From Neobacillus niacini (GTDB lineage Bacteria; Bacillota; Bacilli; Bacillales; Cytobacillaceae), in the NCBI RefSeq assembly GCF_019749295.1, contig NZ_JACWFG010000008.1:124001-188000 (forward strand): a stretch of 64,000 nucleotides of DNA, given 5' to 3'. Under the pieces are notes generated by a model, which saw only the letters and a list, made by a program, of their open reading frames with translations, was not told the origin of the DNA and did not search any database. The position numbers and the translations under genes were made by a program. This document shows, piece after piece, positions 46,608 through 55,086 of the stretch. Numbering within the stretch: position 1 is the stretch's first letter; each line of letters starts with the position of its first letter.

Positions 46608-48311
46608 ATGTATGATTCAAAACCATGGCTCACCTCTTACCCTGAAGAGATACCTGCGGAACTAGAATTTCGACCTGAACCTGTTCAGCAGTATTTGGTA
46701 GATGCGGCAAAGAGTTATCCAGATAAAATTGCCATTCACTTCATGGGAAAGGAGATGACATATAAAGAGCTTTACAATGAATCACTTTCATTTGCCAGTT
46801 ATCTACAGGAACTGGGGATTGCAAAAGGTGACCGAGTTGCCATTATGCTCGCCAATACACCACAATCAGTCATAAGTTATTTTGGAATATTAATGGCTGG
46901 GGGAATTGTTGTTCAAACTAACCCATTATATACCGAACGTGAACTAGAATATCAAATGAAGGACTCCGGAGCTAAGGCAATCATCACACTTGACATCCTC
47001 TATCCTCGTGTTTCTAAGGTGATGCCGCAGACAGATTTGCAGCACATTATTGTAACCGCTATCAAAGATTACCTGCCATTCCCAAAAAATTTAGTTTATC
47101 CTTTTATCCAGAAAAAGCAATATGGAATTGTTGTTAATGTTAAACATGAAGGCAATAACCACTTATTTAAAGAAATAGTAAAATTGAAGCCTAAAAAACT
47201 CGTAGAATATGATTTCGACTTCGAGGAGGATGTAGCACTGCTCCAATATACTGGCGGCACAACAGGTTCTCCTAAAGGAGTTATGCTGACACACAGAAAC
47301 CTCGTTGCCAACTCTTCGATGTGTACGGCATGGTTGTACAAATCTAAACCAGGAGAGGAATCAGTGCTTGGAATTGTACCGTTTTTCCATGTTTATGGAA
47401 TGACGATCATTATGATTTTATCAGTCATGCAGGCTTATAAAATGATTATTTTACCAAAGTTTGATGCATTGACGACTTTGAAAACAATCCAAAAACAGCG
47501 TCCTACATTGTTTCCAGGTGCACCAACCATTTATATAGGTCTATTAAATCATCCTGATCTTAAAAAATATGATCTATCATCCATTGATTCCTGTCTCAGC
47601 GGCTCTGCACCTCTACCCATTGAAGTGCAAGAGGAATTTGAGAAGGTTACAGGCGGAAAGCTTGTAGAGGGATATGGTTTAACTGAATCATCTCCAGTGA
47701 CGCATTCTAATTTCCTATGGGATCGACCACGGGTAAAGGGAAGTATTGGTGTACCATGGCCAAATACGGAGGTTAGGATTGTCTCAATGGAAAATGGCGA
47801 AATCTTGCCGGTTAAGGAAATTGGTGAAATTATCATTAAAGGTCCACAAGTGATGAAAGGCTATTGGAATCGTCCTGATGCAACAGAGGAAACAATTAAA
47901 GACGGTTGGCTTTACACGGGGGACCTTGGCTATATGGATGAAGATGGATATTTCTATGTAGTAGATAGAAAGAAGGATATGATTATTGCTGGTGGATATA
48001 ATATCTATCCGAGAGAAATTGAAGAAGTCTTATATGAACATCCTGATGTTTTGGAAGCTGTTGCTGCAGGAATTCCGGATCCATATCGGGGTGAAACCGT
48101 TAAGGCATATGTTGTGTTAAAAGAAGGATCTAAGCTTACTTCAGATGAGTTGAATCAATATGCTAGAAAGTATTTAGCTGCTTATAAGGCTCCTAGATTA
48201 TATGAATTTAGAAATGAATTACCGAAAACAGCAGTAGGGAAAATATTAAGAAGAACCCTGGTTGAAGAAGAAATGAGAAAAATAGAGGAAGAAAACAAAA
48301 AACACGCTTAA
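46608..48311 (+). CDS. lcfA: Long-chain fatty acid-CoA ligase
   Basis: Activates long-chain fatty acids to acyl-CoA with ATP, the entry to beta-oxidation. 567-residue ANL-family enzyme with the P-loop LLQYTGGTTGSPKGVMLTHRNL, linker GYGLTESSP, YTGDLGYMDEDGYFYVVDRKKDMII (ATP/hinge Asp) and the fatty acid CoA ligase signature AGGYNIYPREIEEVLYEHP, ending with the catalytic Lys in PKTAVGKILRRTL. AAAGGAGGG upstream sets ATG 46608. The gene heads lcfA-fadR-fadB-etfBA, the fatty-acid degradation cluster of B. subtilis. No clear terminator separates it from fadR. Confidence 0.96.
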   Translation: MYDSKPWLTSYPEEIPAELEFRPEPVQQYLVDAAKSYPDKIAIHFMGKEMTYKELYNESLSFASYLQELGIAKGDRVAIMLANTPQSVISYFGILMAGGIVVQTNPLYTERELEYQMKDSGAKAIITLDILYPRVSKVMPQTDLQHIIVTAIKDYLPFPKNLVYPFIQKKQYGIVVNVKHEGNNHLFKEIVKLKPKKLVEYDFDFEEDVALLQYTGGTTGSPKGVMLTHRNLVANSSMCTAWLYKSKPGEESVLGIVPFFHVYGMTIIMILSVMQAYKMIILPKFDALTTLKTIQKQRPTLFPGAPTIYIGLLNHPDLKKYDLSSIDSCLSGSAPLPIEVQEEFEKVTGGKLVEGYGLTESSPVTHSNFLWDRPRVKGSIGVPWPNTEVRIVSMENGEILPVKEIGEIIIKGPQVMKGYWNRPDATEETIKDGWLYTGDLGYMDEDGYFYVVDRKKDMIIAGGYNIYPREIEEVLYEHPDVLEAVAAGIPDPYRGETVKAYVVLKEGSKLTSDELNQYARKYLAAYKAPRLYEFRNELPKTAVGKILRRTLVEEEMRKIEEENKKHA

Positions 48312-48400
48312 TTCCCGTACAAAATGCACTTCTTTTTTTTGAATAATATAGCTTGTACCTATGCGGGCAATAAAGTAATATAAAAATGTCTTTGAATTTC

Positions 48401-48429
48401 TTGACAGAAATACAACTAATATCTATTAT
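48401..48429 (+). promoter_or_regulatory. Sigma-A promoter of fadR-fadB-etfBA
   Basis: TTGACA (48401-48406) and TATTAT (48424-48429) with a 17-bp spacer; start near 48436, inside the FadR operator. Confidence 0.78.
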
Positions 48430-48436
48430 AAAAATA

Positions 48437-48454
48437 TGAATGATTATTCATTCA
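48437..48454 (+). promoter_or_regulatory. FadR operator
   Basis: TGAATGATTATTCATTCA differs at one position from the B. subtilis FadR consensus TGAATGAMTANTCATTCA. It covers the predicted transcription start, so FadR should repress its own operon until long-chain acyl-CoA releases it. Confidence 0.85.
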
Positions 48455-48502
48455 TATTTTATTTTTTGTAAAAAATACTTTCTTCAAGAGGAGGGAGAAC
48501 CA

Positions 48503-49087
48503 ATGAAAAAAAATAAACCAAAATACATGCAGATTATTGATGCTGCTGTCATTGCAATTGCGGAAGTTGGTTATCATCAGGCACAGGTTTCGAAAATTGC
48601 AAAGCAGGCTGGTGTCGCAGACGGTACCATTTATCTTTATTTTAAAAACAAAGAAGACATTCTCATCTCACTCTTTGAAGAAAAAATGGGAAGCTTTATT
48701 GAAAAAATAGATGAAATGATAGCAGGAAAAGAGACAGCGGTGGAGAAGTTATATATGATGATTGAAGCTCATTTTCGTAATCTTTCCGATGATCATCACA
48801 TGGCAATCGTCACCCAGCTTGAATTACGGCAATCAAATAAAGAGCTGCGTATGAGAATAAATAATGTTCTTAAAGGATATTTGCAAGTGATAGATAAAAT
48901 CATCATTGAAGGAAAAGAAACGGGAGAGTTTTCAAGTGACCTCGATGTTCGTCTTGCCCGGCAAATGATTTTCGGCACGATGGATGAAACCGTGACAACT
49001 TGGGTTTTGAATGAGGAAAAATATGATTTAACAGCACTCGCTAAACCAGTCCATCAGCTATTGATTAAGGGCTGTGGAAATCATTAA
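48503..49087 (+). CDS. fadR: TetR-family fatty acid degradation regulator FadR
   Basis: Repressor of beta-oxidation genes, released by long-chain acyl-CoA. 194 residues, the same as B. subtilis FadR (YsiA). The TetR helix-turn-helix lies at about 10-56 (IIDAAVIAIAEVGYHQAQVSKIAKQAGVADGTIYLYFKNKEDIL); the remainder is the helical ligand domain. GAGGAGGGAG at 48488-48497 fixes ATG 48503; the upstream in-frame start at 48440 lies within the operator. The operator for its own product is 49 bp upstream. Confidence 0.95.
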   Translation: MKKNKPKYMQIIDAAVIAIAEVGYHQAQVSKIAKQAGVADGTIYLYFKNKEDILISLFEEKMGSFIEKIDEMIAGKETAVEKLYMMIEAHFRNLSDDHHMAIVTQLELRQSNKELRMRINNVLKGYLQVIDKIIIEGKETGEFSSDLDVRLARQMIFGTMDETVTTWVLNEEKYDLTALAKPVHQLLIKGCGNH

Positions 49088-49116
49088 GATTCGAGTTATA
49101 GAGGAGGAGGATTCTT

Positions 49117-49890
49117 TTGGAATACTTAAAATGGTCTTATCAAGATAGGATTGCGACGATTACCATTCAGCGTCCACCGGCAAATGCCCTCTCACAAGGA
49201 CTGTTACGAGAATTATCGGCTGTTTTGGATGAAATCGAACCAAACAGTGAGATTAAGGTGATTGTCATTCACGGTGAAGGGCGTTTCTTCTCAGCAGGTG
49301 CGGATATTAAAGAATTTACAACTGTTTCTTCTTCAGAGGGTTTTGCGAATCTTGGGAAATTCGGACAGGATTTGTTTGACCGGATGGAGAAATTCCCTAA
49401 ACCAATTATTGCAGCGATTCATGGCGCAGCGCTTGGCGGCGGCTTGGAGCTTGCAATGGCTTGTCATATCCGTTTAGTGGGTGAGAAGTCGAAGCTTGGT
49501 CTTCCTGAACTGCAGCTTGGATTAATTCCTGGATTTGCGGGAACACAGCGTCTTCCTAAATATGTTGGTGTTGCACGGGCTGCAGAAATGCTTTTCACAT
49601 CTGAGCCAATCACAGGAATGGAAGCGGTTCAATTTGGCTTGGCGAATCATGCTTATCCTGAAGAAGAAGTGCTGGAGCAAGCACTTAAACTGTCGGGGAA
49701 AATTGCTAAGAAAAGTACAGGGTCCCTGAAGGCGACAATTGAATTATTAAATTATGCTAAGAATGAAGAGTTTTATAAAGGCTCTGCTAAAGAAGCTGAG
49801 TTGTTTGGAGAAATATTTGTATCGAATGATGCAAAAGAAGGAATCCAGGCGTTTATTGAAAAAAGAGAGCCGCATTTTAAAGGTGAATAA
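49117..49890 (+). CDS. fadB: Enoyl-CoA hydratase
   Basis: Hydrates trans-2-enoyl-CoA in beta-oxidation. 257-residue crotonase-fold protein: RPPANALSQGLL, oxyanion-hole FSAGADIKEF and IHGAALGGGLELAMACHIRL, and the two catalytic Glu regions GLPELQLGLIPGFAGTQRLPK. The start is TTG 49117, behind GAGGAGGAGG. It sits 29 bp after fadR within the same operon as etfB and etfA, which carry away the electrons from acyl-CoA dehydrogenation. Confidence 0.95.
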   Translation: MEYLKWSYQDRIATITIQRPPANALSQGLLRELSAVLDEIEPNSEIKVIVIHGEGRFFSAGADIKEFTTVSSSEGFANLGKFGQDLFDRMEKFPKPIIAAIHGAALGGGLELAMACHIRLVGEKSKLGLPELQLGLIPGFAGTQRLPKYVGVARAAEMLFTSEPITGMEAVQFGLANHAYPEEEVLEQALKLSGKIAKKSTGSLKATIELLNYAKNEEFYKGSAKEAELFGEIFVSNDAKEGIQAFIEKREPHFKGE

Positions 49891-49978
49891 CTTCCACATA
49901 GGAGTTAAAATATTTTTTTATGTTAAATTTTCTTAATCTTTGAAACAGAAAAAATGTTTGCATTATAGGAGGGAAACC

Positions 49979-50752
49979 ATGAACATTTATGTACTTTTAA
50001 AAAGAACGTTTGATACGGAAGAAAAGATTACTATTTCTGGCGGTAAAATCAATGAGGATGGTGCGGAGTTTATCATAAATCCTTACGATGAATATGCAGT
50101 GGAAGAAGCAATCCAAGTCCGCGATGCTAATGGCGGTGAAGTAACCGTTATTTCAGTTGGAACTGAAGAAGCTGAAAAGCAATTACGTACAGCACTTGCT
50201 ATGGGCGCAGACAAAGCGGTCCTAATTAATACTGAAGATGATGTGGAAAACGGCGATCAATTCACTACATCAAAAATCATTGCTGAATACCTAAAAGATA
50301 AGGATGCAGATCTTATTATTGGTGGAAATGTAGCAATTGATGGCGGTTCTGGACAAGTAGGTCCACGTGTTGCGGAATTGCTGAACATTCCTTATGTGAC
50401 AACAATTACGAAGCTTGAAATTAACGGTACAAATGTAACCGTTACCCGTGACGTTGAAGGTGATTCTGAAGTAATCGAAACTAGCCTGCCATTATTGGTC
50501 ACGGCGCAGCAAGGTTTAAACGAGCCTCGATATCCATCTTTACCAGGTATTATGAAGGCCAAGAAAAAGCCGCTTGATGAATTAGAATTAGATGATCTTG
50601 ATCTTGAAGAAGATGATGTCGAAGCAAAAACAAAAACAATTGAAATTTATTTGCCGGCTAAAAAAGAAGCTGGAAAGGTTTTATCTGGAGAGTTAAATGA
50701 CCAGGTAAAAGAACTCGTTCACCTTCTTCATACAGAAGCGAAAGTAATTTAA
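49979..50752 (+). CDS. etfB: Electron transfer flavoprotein beta subunit
   Basis: Forms with EtfA the FAD/AMP heterodimer that takes electrons from acyl-CoA dehydrogenases. 257 residues; the AMP-binding and family motif VTVISVGTEEAEKQLRTALAMGADKAVLI and the signature VTAQQGLNEPRYPSLPGIMKAKKKPLDEL are present. ATG 49979 follows TAGGAGGGAAACC; the in-frame start at 49940 has no such site. The terminal part VHLLHTEAKVI is typical. etfA starts 60 bp later. Confidence 0.95.
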   Translation: MNIYVLLKRTFDTEEKITISGGKINEDGAEFIINPYDEYAVEEAIQVRDANGGEVTVISVGTEEAEKQLRTALAMGADKAVLINTEDDVENGDQFTTSKIIAEYLKDKDADLIIGGNVAIDGGSGQVGPRVAELLNIPYVTTITKLEINGTNVTVTRDVEGDSEVIETSLPLLVTAQQGLNEPRYPSLPGIMKAKKKPLDELELDDLDLEEDDVEAKTKTIEIYLPAKKEAGKVLSGELNDQVKELVHLLHTEAKVI

Positions 50753-50812
50753 ACGTCAGTTTTTAAACATAAATTTTGATTAGCCAAAAATGAACTGCAG
50801 GAGGGTAAAGGA

Positions 50813-51790
50813 ATGACTAGAAAAGTATTAGTATTAGGAGAAACGCGTGACGGTTCTTTGCGTAATGTTTCTTTCGAAGCAATTGCTGCAGCAAAAACAG
50901 TAGCAGAGGGCGGAGAAGTAGTTGGTTTTTTACTTGGGGAAAATGTTAGCGCTTTAGGAGCGGAGTTAATTCAATATGGTGCTGACCGCGTTGTTGTCGT
51001 TGAAGATGCAAAGCTAAACCAGTATACATCTGATGGTTATGCACAAGCATTGTTAGCAGTGTTAGAAAAGGAAAGCCCAGAAGGTTTAGTTTTAGGACAT
51101 ACATCTCAAGGGAAAGACCTTTCACCGAGAATTGCTGCTAAGCTCGCTTCTGGATTAATTTCTGACGCTACAGCTGTTGAGGTGGCAGGCGGAAATGTCG
51201 TCTTTACACGCCCTATCTATTCTGGTAAGGCCTTTGAAAAGAAAATCGTGACGGATGGCTTAGTTTTTGCAACTGTCAGACCAAATAATATAGCACCTTT
51301 AACAAAAGATGAAAGCAGAACAGGTGAGGTTGCTTCATTATCCGTTGAAATTAAAGACCTTCGTGCCATTATTAAAGAAGTAGTTAGAAAAGCAAGCGAA
51401 GGTGTAGATTTAAGTGAAGCGAAAGTTGTCATTTCTGGAGGACGCGGTGTCAAGAGTGCAGGAGGCTTTGAACCACTAAAAGAGCTGGCAAATGTTTTAG
51501 GCGGTGCTGTTGGTGCCTCTCGTGGAGCTTGTGATGCTGACTATTGTGACTACTCTTTACAGATTGGTCAAACAGGCAAGGTTGTAACACCTGATTTATA
51601 CATTGCCTGCGGAATCTCTGGAGCTATTCAGCACTTAGCAGGTATGTCTAACTCTAAGGTAATTGTTGCTATTAACAAAGACCCAGAAGCAAATATCTTT
51701 AAAGTAGCAGACTACGGAATTGTTGGTGACTTATTCGAGGTTGTACCTTTACTTACTGAAGAGTTTAAGAAGCTTAAAGTTCATTCATAA
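50813..51790 (+). CDS. etfA: Electron transfer flavoprotein alpha subunit
   Basis: 325-residue partner of EtfB that binds FAD. N-terminal domain about 1-185; the FAD-binding C-terminal domain shows VVISGGRGVKSAGGFEPLKELA, GGAVGASRGACDADYCDYSLQIGQTGKVVTPDLYIACGISGAIQHLAGM and NKDPEANIFKVADYGIVGDLFEVVPLL. CAGGAGGG precedes ATG 50813. It ends the fad operon; no strong terminator was found before trxA, whose own promoter region starts about 100 bp on. Confidence 0.96.
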   Translation: MTRKVLVLGETRDGSLRNVSFEAIAAAKTVAEGGEVVGFLLGENVSALGAELIQYGADRVVVVEDAKLNQYTSDGYAQALLAVLEKESPEGLVLGHTSQGKDLSPRIAAKLASGLISDATAVEVAGGNVVFTRPIYSGKAFEKKIVTDGLVFATVRPNNIAPLTKDESRTGEVASLSVEIKDLRAIIKEVVRKASEGVDLSEAKVVISGGRGVKSAGGFEPLKELANVLGGAVGASRGACDADYCDYSLQIGQTGKVVTPDLYIACGISGAIQHLAGMSNSKVIVAINKDPEANIFKVADYGIVGDLFEVVPLLTEEFKKLKVHS

Positions 51791-51961
51791 TGGCAATAAT
51801 ACTAAGGCGGGCAGTAAAAAACTGTTCGCCTTATTACATACAATTAGAAAGAATACGAAAACTATTTTAGGGGAAATTATTCCGAGACAGATTATTAGCA
51901 TGATGGTTTAAACAGTGCTATACTTTCGTTGTATTTAGTATTCATTAGGAGGGCTTTACAA

Positions 51962-52276
51962 ATGGCTATTTCAAACGTAACAGATGCAAATTTCTCTGCT
52001 GAAACAGGTTCCGGCCTTGTACTTGCAGATTTCTGGGCTCCATGGTGTGGACCTTGTAAAATGATTGCTCCAGTTCTTGAAGAACTTGATTCAGAAATGG
52101 GCGAAAAAGTTAAGATCGTTAAATTAGATGTAGACGATAACCAAGAAACTGCAGCTAAATACGGTGTTATGAGTATCCCTACACTTCTTGTTTTCAAAGA
52201 TGGCGAAGTGGTTGACAAAGTTGTCGGCTTCCAGCCAAAAGATGCTTTAGCAAGTGTGCTTGAAAAGCACGCTTAA
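51962..52276 (+). CDS. trxA: Thioredoxin
   Basis: General disulfide reductase, 104 residues. The redox motif W28-C29-G30-P31-C32-K is intact, with the buried Asp23 and the cis-Pro in [19 protein letters not shown] at 51946-51951 precedes ATG 51962; the in-frame start at 51929 lies upstream of it. An extended -10 (TGCTATACT, 51916-51924) may be its promoter. A perfect long terminator follows. Confidence 0.97.
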   Translation: MAISNVTDANFSAETGSGLVLADFWAPWCGPCKMIAPVLEELDSEMGEKVKIVKLDVDDNQETAAKYGVMSIPTLLVFKDGEVVDKVVGFQPKDALASVLEKHA

Positions 52277-52285
52277 GCGATAGAT

Positions 52286-52320
52286 AACCTTAGCTAGGAT
52301 TGTCCTAGCTAAGGTTTTTT
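52286..52320 (+). terminator. Terminator of trxA
   Basis: Perfect 14-bp stem AACCTTAGCTAGGA (52286-52299) / TCCTAGCTAAGGTT (52303-52316), 3-nt loop, T run. Confidence 0.93.
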
Positions 52321-52338
52321 ATTGCTATGTAAAATAGT

Positions 52339-52531
52339 CCTGTTGATTTCCTCTCCACTAAGGAAAGCTTCTGCGAATAATCACCGCAGTGACAGGTGGG
52401 TTTTTACCTGTCACGAGGCACTTCGCTTTCCGCGGGCGGTCCGGGGAGCCTCCTCAGTGCTTTCGCCTGCGGGGTCTCCCCTGCCCCGTCCTCCCGCAGG
52501 AGTCTTCGTGCCTTCCGTTCCAATCAACAGG
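52339..52531. repeat. GC-rich interspersed element with terminal inverted repeats
   Basis: About 193 bp bounded by CCTGTTGATT (52339-52348) and AATCAACAGG (52522-52531), a perfect 10-bp inverted repeat. The interior is much richer in G+C than its surroundings and holds inner palindromes (GACAGGTGGG..CCTGTC near 52391-52415; CCTGCGGGG..CCCGCAGG near 52468-52500). It has no gene; ORFs through it are chance. From memory it resembles a dispersed non-coding repeat common in Bacillaceae genomes (unverified). Confidence 0.75.
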
Positions 52532-52659
52532 GTGCCAAAAAAAATTAGACTATAAACAAAGCCCTTTAAAAATAATGGAAAAAGAATTAGGCTTTTATTT
52601 ATCTGCTTTATCCTTTAAAATTTTAAGGAAGATAAAAAGACGGAGAGGAGCAGCTTGTA

Positions 52660-54432
52660 ATGAATGAAAATATAAAACAAAAATTAACTCTGCTGCCTGA
52701 TCAGCCTGGCTGCTACTTGATGAAGGACCGTCAGGGTACGATCATTTATGTAGGAAAAGCTAAAATACTTAAAAATCGAGTCCGCTCTTATTTTACAGGG
52801 TCACACGATGGAAAAACGTTCCGGCTTGTGAATGAAATTGAGGATTTTGAATATATCGTCACTTCTTCCAATATTGAAGCATTGCTGCTTGAATTAAACC
52901 TAATTAAAAAATATGATCCCAAATATAATGTGATGTTGAAGGATGATAAAACATATCCGTTTATTAAGCTGACGGCGGAAAGACATCCGAAACTTATTAT
53001 CACAAGAAAAGTTAAAAAGGATAAGGGTAAATACTTTGGTCCCTATCCAAACGTCATGGCTGCAAATGAAACCAAAAAACTGTTAGACCGAATTTACCCA
53101 TTGCGAAAATGTTCAACCCTTCCAGATCGGGTATGTTTGTATTACCATTTAGGGCAGTGCCTGGCACCATGTGTCAATGAGGTGCATGAAGAGCAATATA
53201 AACAAATGACAGACGAAATTACCCGTTTCCTAAATGGCGGATATAATGAGATTAAAAAAGAATTAACTGAAAAAATGAACAGTGCCTCTGAGGAATTAGA
53301 TTTTGAACGTGCGAAGGAATTCCGCGACAAGATTATTCATATAGAAACCATTATGGAAAAGCAAAAAATTACGATGACAGATTTTACGGATCGTGATGTG
53401 TTTGGCTATGCTGTCGATAAGGGCTGGATGTGTGTTCAAGTCTTCTTTGTACGCCAAGGAAAGCTGATTGAACGTGATGTTTCCATGTTCCCGATTTTCA
53501 ATGAGCCAGAAGAAGAGATTCTTACCTTCCTTGGCCGATTTTACGAAAAATCCAATCATATTAAACCAAAAGAAGTTCTAATTCAGGATGAAATCGACTT
53601 AAGCTTAGCGGAACAGCTCTTACAAATAAAAGTCTTAAAGCCGCAACGTGGTCAGAAAAAGGATCTTATAAAAATGGCGATTAAAAATGCCAAAATAGCA
53701 CTAAATGAGAAATTTTCACTCATTGAAAAGGATGAAGTTCGGACCATTAAGGCAGTTGAAAACTTAGGAGAGCTTATGGGTATTTACACCCCTCACCGAA
53801 TTGAATCCTTTGATAATTCTAATATTCAAGGAACCGACCCTGTATCAGCTATGGTTGTATTTATCGATGGAAAGCCAAATAAGCGTGAATATCGAAAGTA
53901 TAAGATAAAATCTGTTAAGGGTCCGGATGATTATGAATCTATGCGAGAAGTGACTAGGAGAAGATATTCACGGGCTTTAAAAGAGGAATTGCCGCTTCCT
54001 GACCTCATTATTATTGATGGAGGAAAAGGGCATGTGGAAGCAGTCAGAGATGTCCTGGAAAACGAGCTTGGCTTAGATATTCCATTGGCTGGATTAGTGA
54101 AAGATGATAAGCATAAAACTTCTAACCTGCTATATGGTAATCCGCTTGAAATTATCCCGCTTGGAAGAAACAGCCAAGAGTTTTATCTATTACAACGGAT
54201 TCAAGACGAAGTTCACCGTTTTGCCATTACCTTCCATCGTCAAACCCGTGGGAAAAGTGCATTTCAATCATTGCTCGATGAAATTCCAGGTATCGGCGAA
54301 AAACGAAAAAAACAGCTGTTAAAAGAATTTGGTTCCGTTAAGAAAATGAAGGAAGCAACGTTTGAAGAGTTTAGAGCAATTGGGATTCCAGCTCCTGCAG
54401 TAGAAGAATTAATGAAAAAACTTCAATCTTAG
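52660..54432 (+). CDS. uvrC: UvrABC system protein C
   Basis: Makes both incisions in nucleotide excision repair, 590 residues. The GIY-YIG domain (about 12-90, [30 protein letters not shown]) makes the 3' cut. A UVR motif for UvrB (about 203-238), an RNase H-like domain ([21 protein letters not shown] and [10 protein letters not shown]) for the 5' cut and a C-terminal helix-hairpin-helix pair ([25 protein letters not shown]) follow. ATG 52660 has GGAGAGGAG upstream. The lysC promoter begins 4 bp after its stop. Confidence 0.97.
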   Translation: MNENIKQKLTLLPDQPGCYLMKDRQGTIIYVGKAKILKNRVRSYFTGSHDGKTFRLVNEIEDFEYIVTSSNIEALLLELNLIKKYDPKYNVMLKDDKTYPFIKLTAERHPKLIITRKVKKDKGKYFGPYPNVMAANETKKLLDRIYPLRKCSTLPDRVCLYYHLGQCLAPCVNEVHEEQYKQMTDEITRFLNGGYNEIKKELTEKMNSASEELDFERAKEFRDKIIHIETIMEKQKITMTDFTDRDVFGYAVDKGWMCVQVFFVRQGKLIERDVSMFPIFNEPEEEILTFLGRFYEKSNHIKPKEVLIQDEIDLSLAEQLLQIKVLKPQRGQKKDLIKMAIKNAKIALNEKFSLIEKDEVRTIKAVENLGELMGIYTPHRIESFDNSNIQGTDPVSAMVVFIDGKPNKREYRKYKIKSVKGPDDYESMREVTRRRYSRALKEELPLPDLIIIDGGKGHVEAVRDVLENELGLDIPLAGLVKDDKHKTSNLLYGNPLEIIPLGRNSQEFYLLQRIQDEVHRFAITFHRQTRGKSAFQSLLDEIPGIGEKRKKQLLKEFGSVKKMKEATFEEFRAIGIPAPAVEELMKKLQS

Positions 54433-54435
54433 TGA

Positions 54436-54464
54436 TTGTCAGAGATTTTACGCTATGCTATAAT
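54436..54464 (+). promoter_or_regulatory. Sigma-A promoter of lysC
   Basis: TTGTCA (54436-54441) and TATAAT (54459-54464), 17-bp spacer, just after uvrC. Confidence 0.8.
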
Positions 54465-54502
54465 AAGTGAAAATTTATAATACTAGCACTTTTTAATATT
54501 GA

Positions 54503-54690
54503 AGTGAAGGTAGAGGTGCGAAATTCAATAGTAATGATTCTGAGAAGGATGAGCTTCTAGGAAGAATCATGAAAGGGGATGTTCGCCGAAGTGAAGAAAG
54601 TCTCATTTCTTTCTTTGCTGGTCTGAGTATTGAATAAATACCAGATTGTCAAGACTTTATGTCTTGGAGAGCTATCTTACATTGTCGACG
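54503..54690 (+). ncRNA. Lysine riboswitch (L box)
   Basis: Carries the class hallmarks AGGTAGAGGTGCGA (54509-54522), GGGGATGTTCGCCGAAG (about 54577-54593) and TTCTTTGCTGG (about 54611-54621), and closes with CTTGGAGAGCTATC. Lysine binding should favour the terminator at 54712. It controls lysC, the feedback-relevant first enzyme of lysine synthesis. Confidence 0.94.
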
Positions 54691-54711
54691 CAAGAATTTT
54701 TTTGTGTATGT

Positions 54712-54746
54712 AAAGCAATGAGATGCCCTCTCATTGCTTTTATTTA
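54712..54746 (+). terminator. Riboswitch terminator
   Basis: Twelve-bp stem AAAGCAATGAGA (54712-54723) / TCTCATTGCTTT (54729-54740), loop TGCCC, T-rich tail. Confidence 0.92.
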
Positions 54747-54799
54747 TTTTTCGGAGGCTCTTGTTAAAACTGAATGTTGATATCACTATGTTTGGAAAA

Positions 54800-54983
54800 T
54801 AAGCGGAGAATTTCCGCTTAAATTGGGAAATTCTATTATTCCCTTAAAAATAGGCGGAGTTTTTCCGCTTATTGTATCCAAATCCTTGTAATTTGTCATA
54901 TTTAAAGCAGTTAAGCGGAATATCTCCGCTTATATTGCTTCTAAAGGTTGCTCTATAAAAAATAGCCGGAAATTCTCCGCCTA
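54800..54983 (+). repeat. Four palindromes (GCGGA..TCCGC) in the lysC leader, spaced 51, 61 and 51 bp
   Basis: TAAGCGGA-GAATT-TCCGCTTA at 54800-54820, and variants at 54851-54871, 54912-54932 and 54963-54983. Arms vary in compensating or near-compensating ways (TAGGCGGA, TAGCCGGA with TCCGCCTA). They lie between the riboswitch terminator and lysC, so they are in the transcribed leader when the switch is on. The sequence between palindromes is not conserved, unlike the 52-bp arrays elsewhere. Confidence 0.88.
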
Positions 54984-55086
54984 TGATTTCTCAACCCTAC
55001 ACAAAAATCAACAATGAATAATAACAGAGCCTTTGCGGAAAAAGATACAATGATAGCTAAACCTATAACTGAAAGCAGGGGAAAAG

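Noticed and set aside
51906..51934. Sigma-B promoter of trxA
   Set aside because: GTTTAA is present but the -10 is poor (TTGTAT) and the 17-bp spacing is outside the usual 12-15.
52322..52667. Protein-coding ORFs through the GC-rich element
   Set aside because: They are open in overlapping frames because of the biased composition, have no ribosome binding site and lie in an element with terminal inverted repeats.
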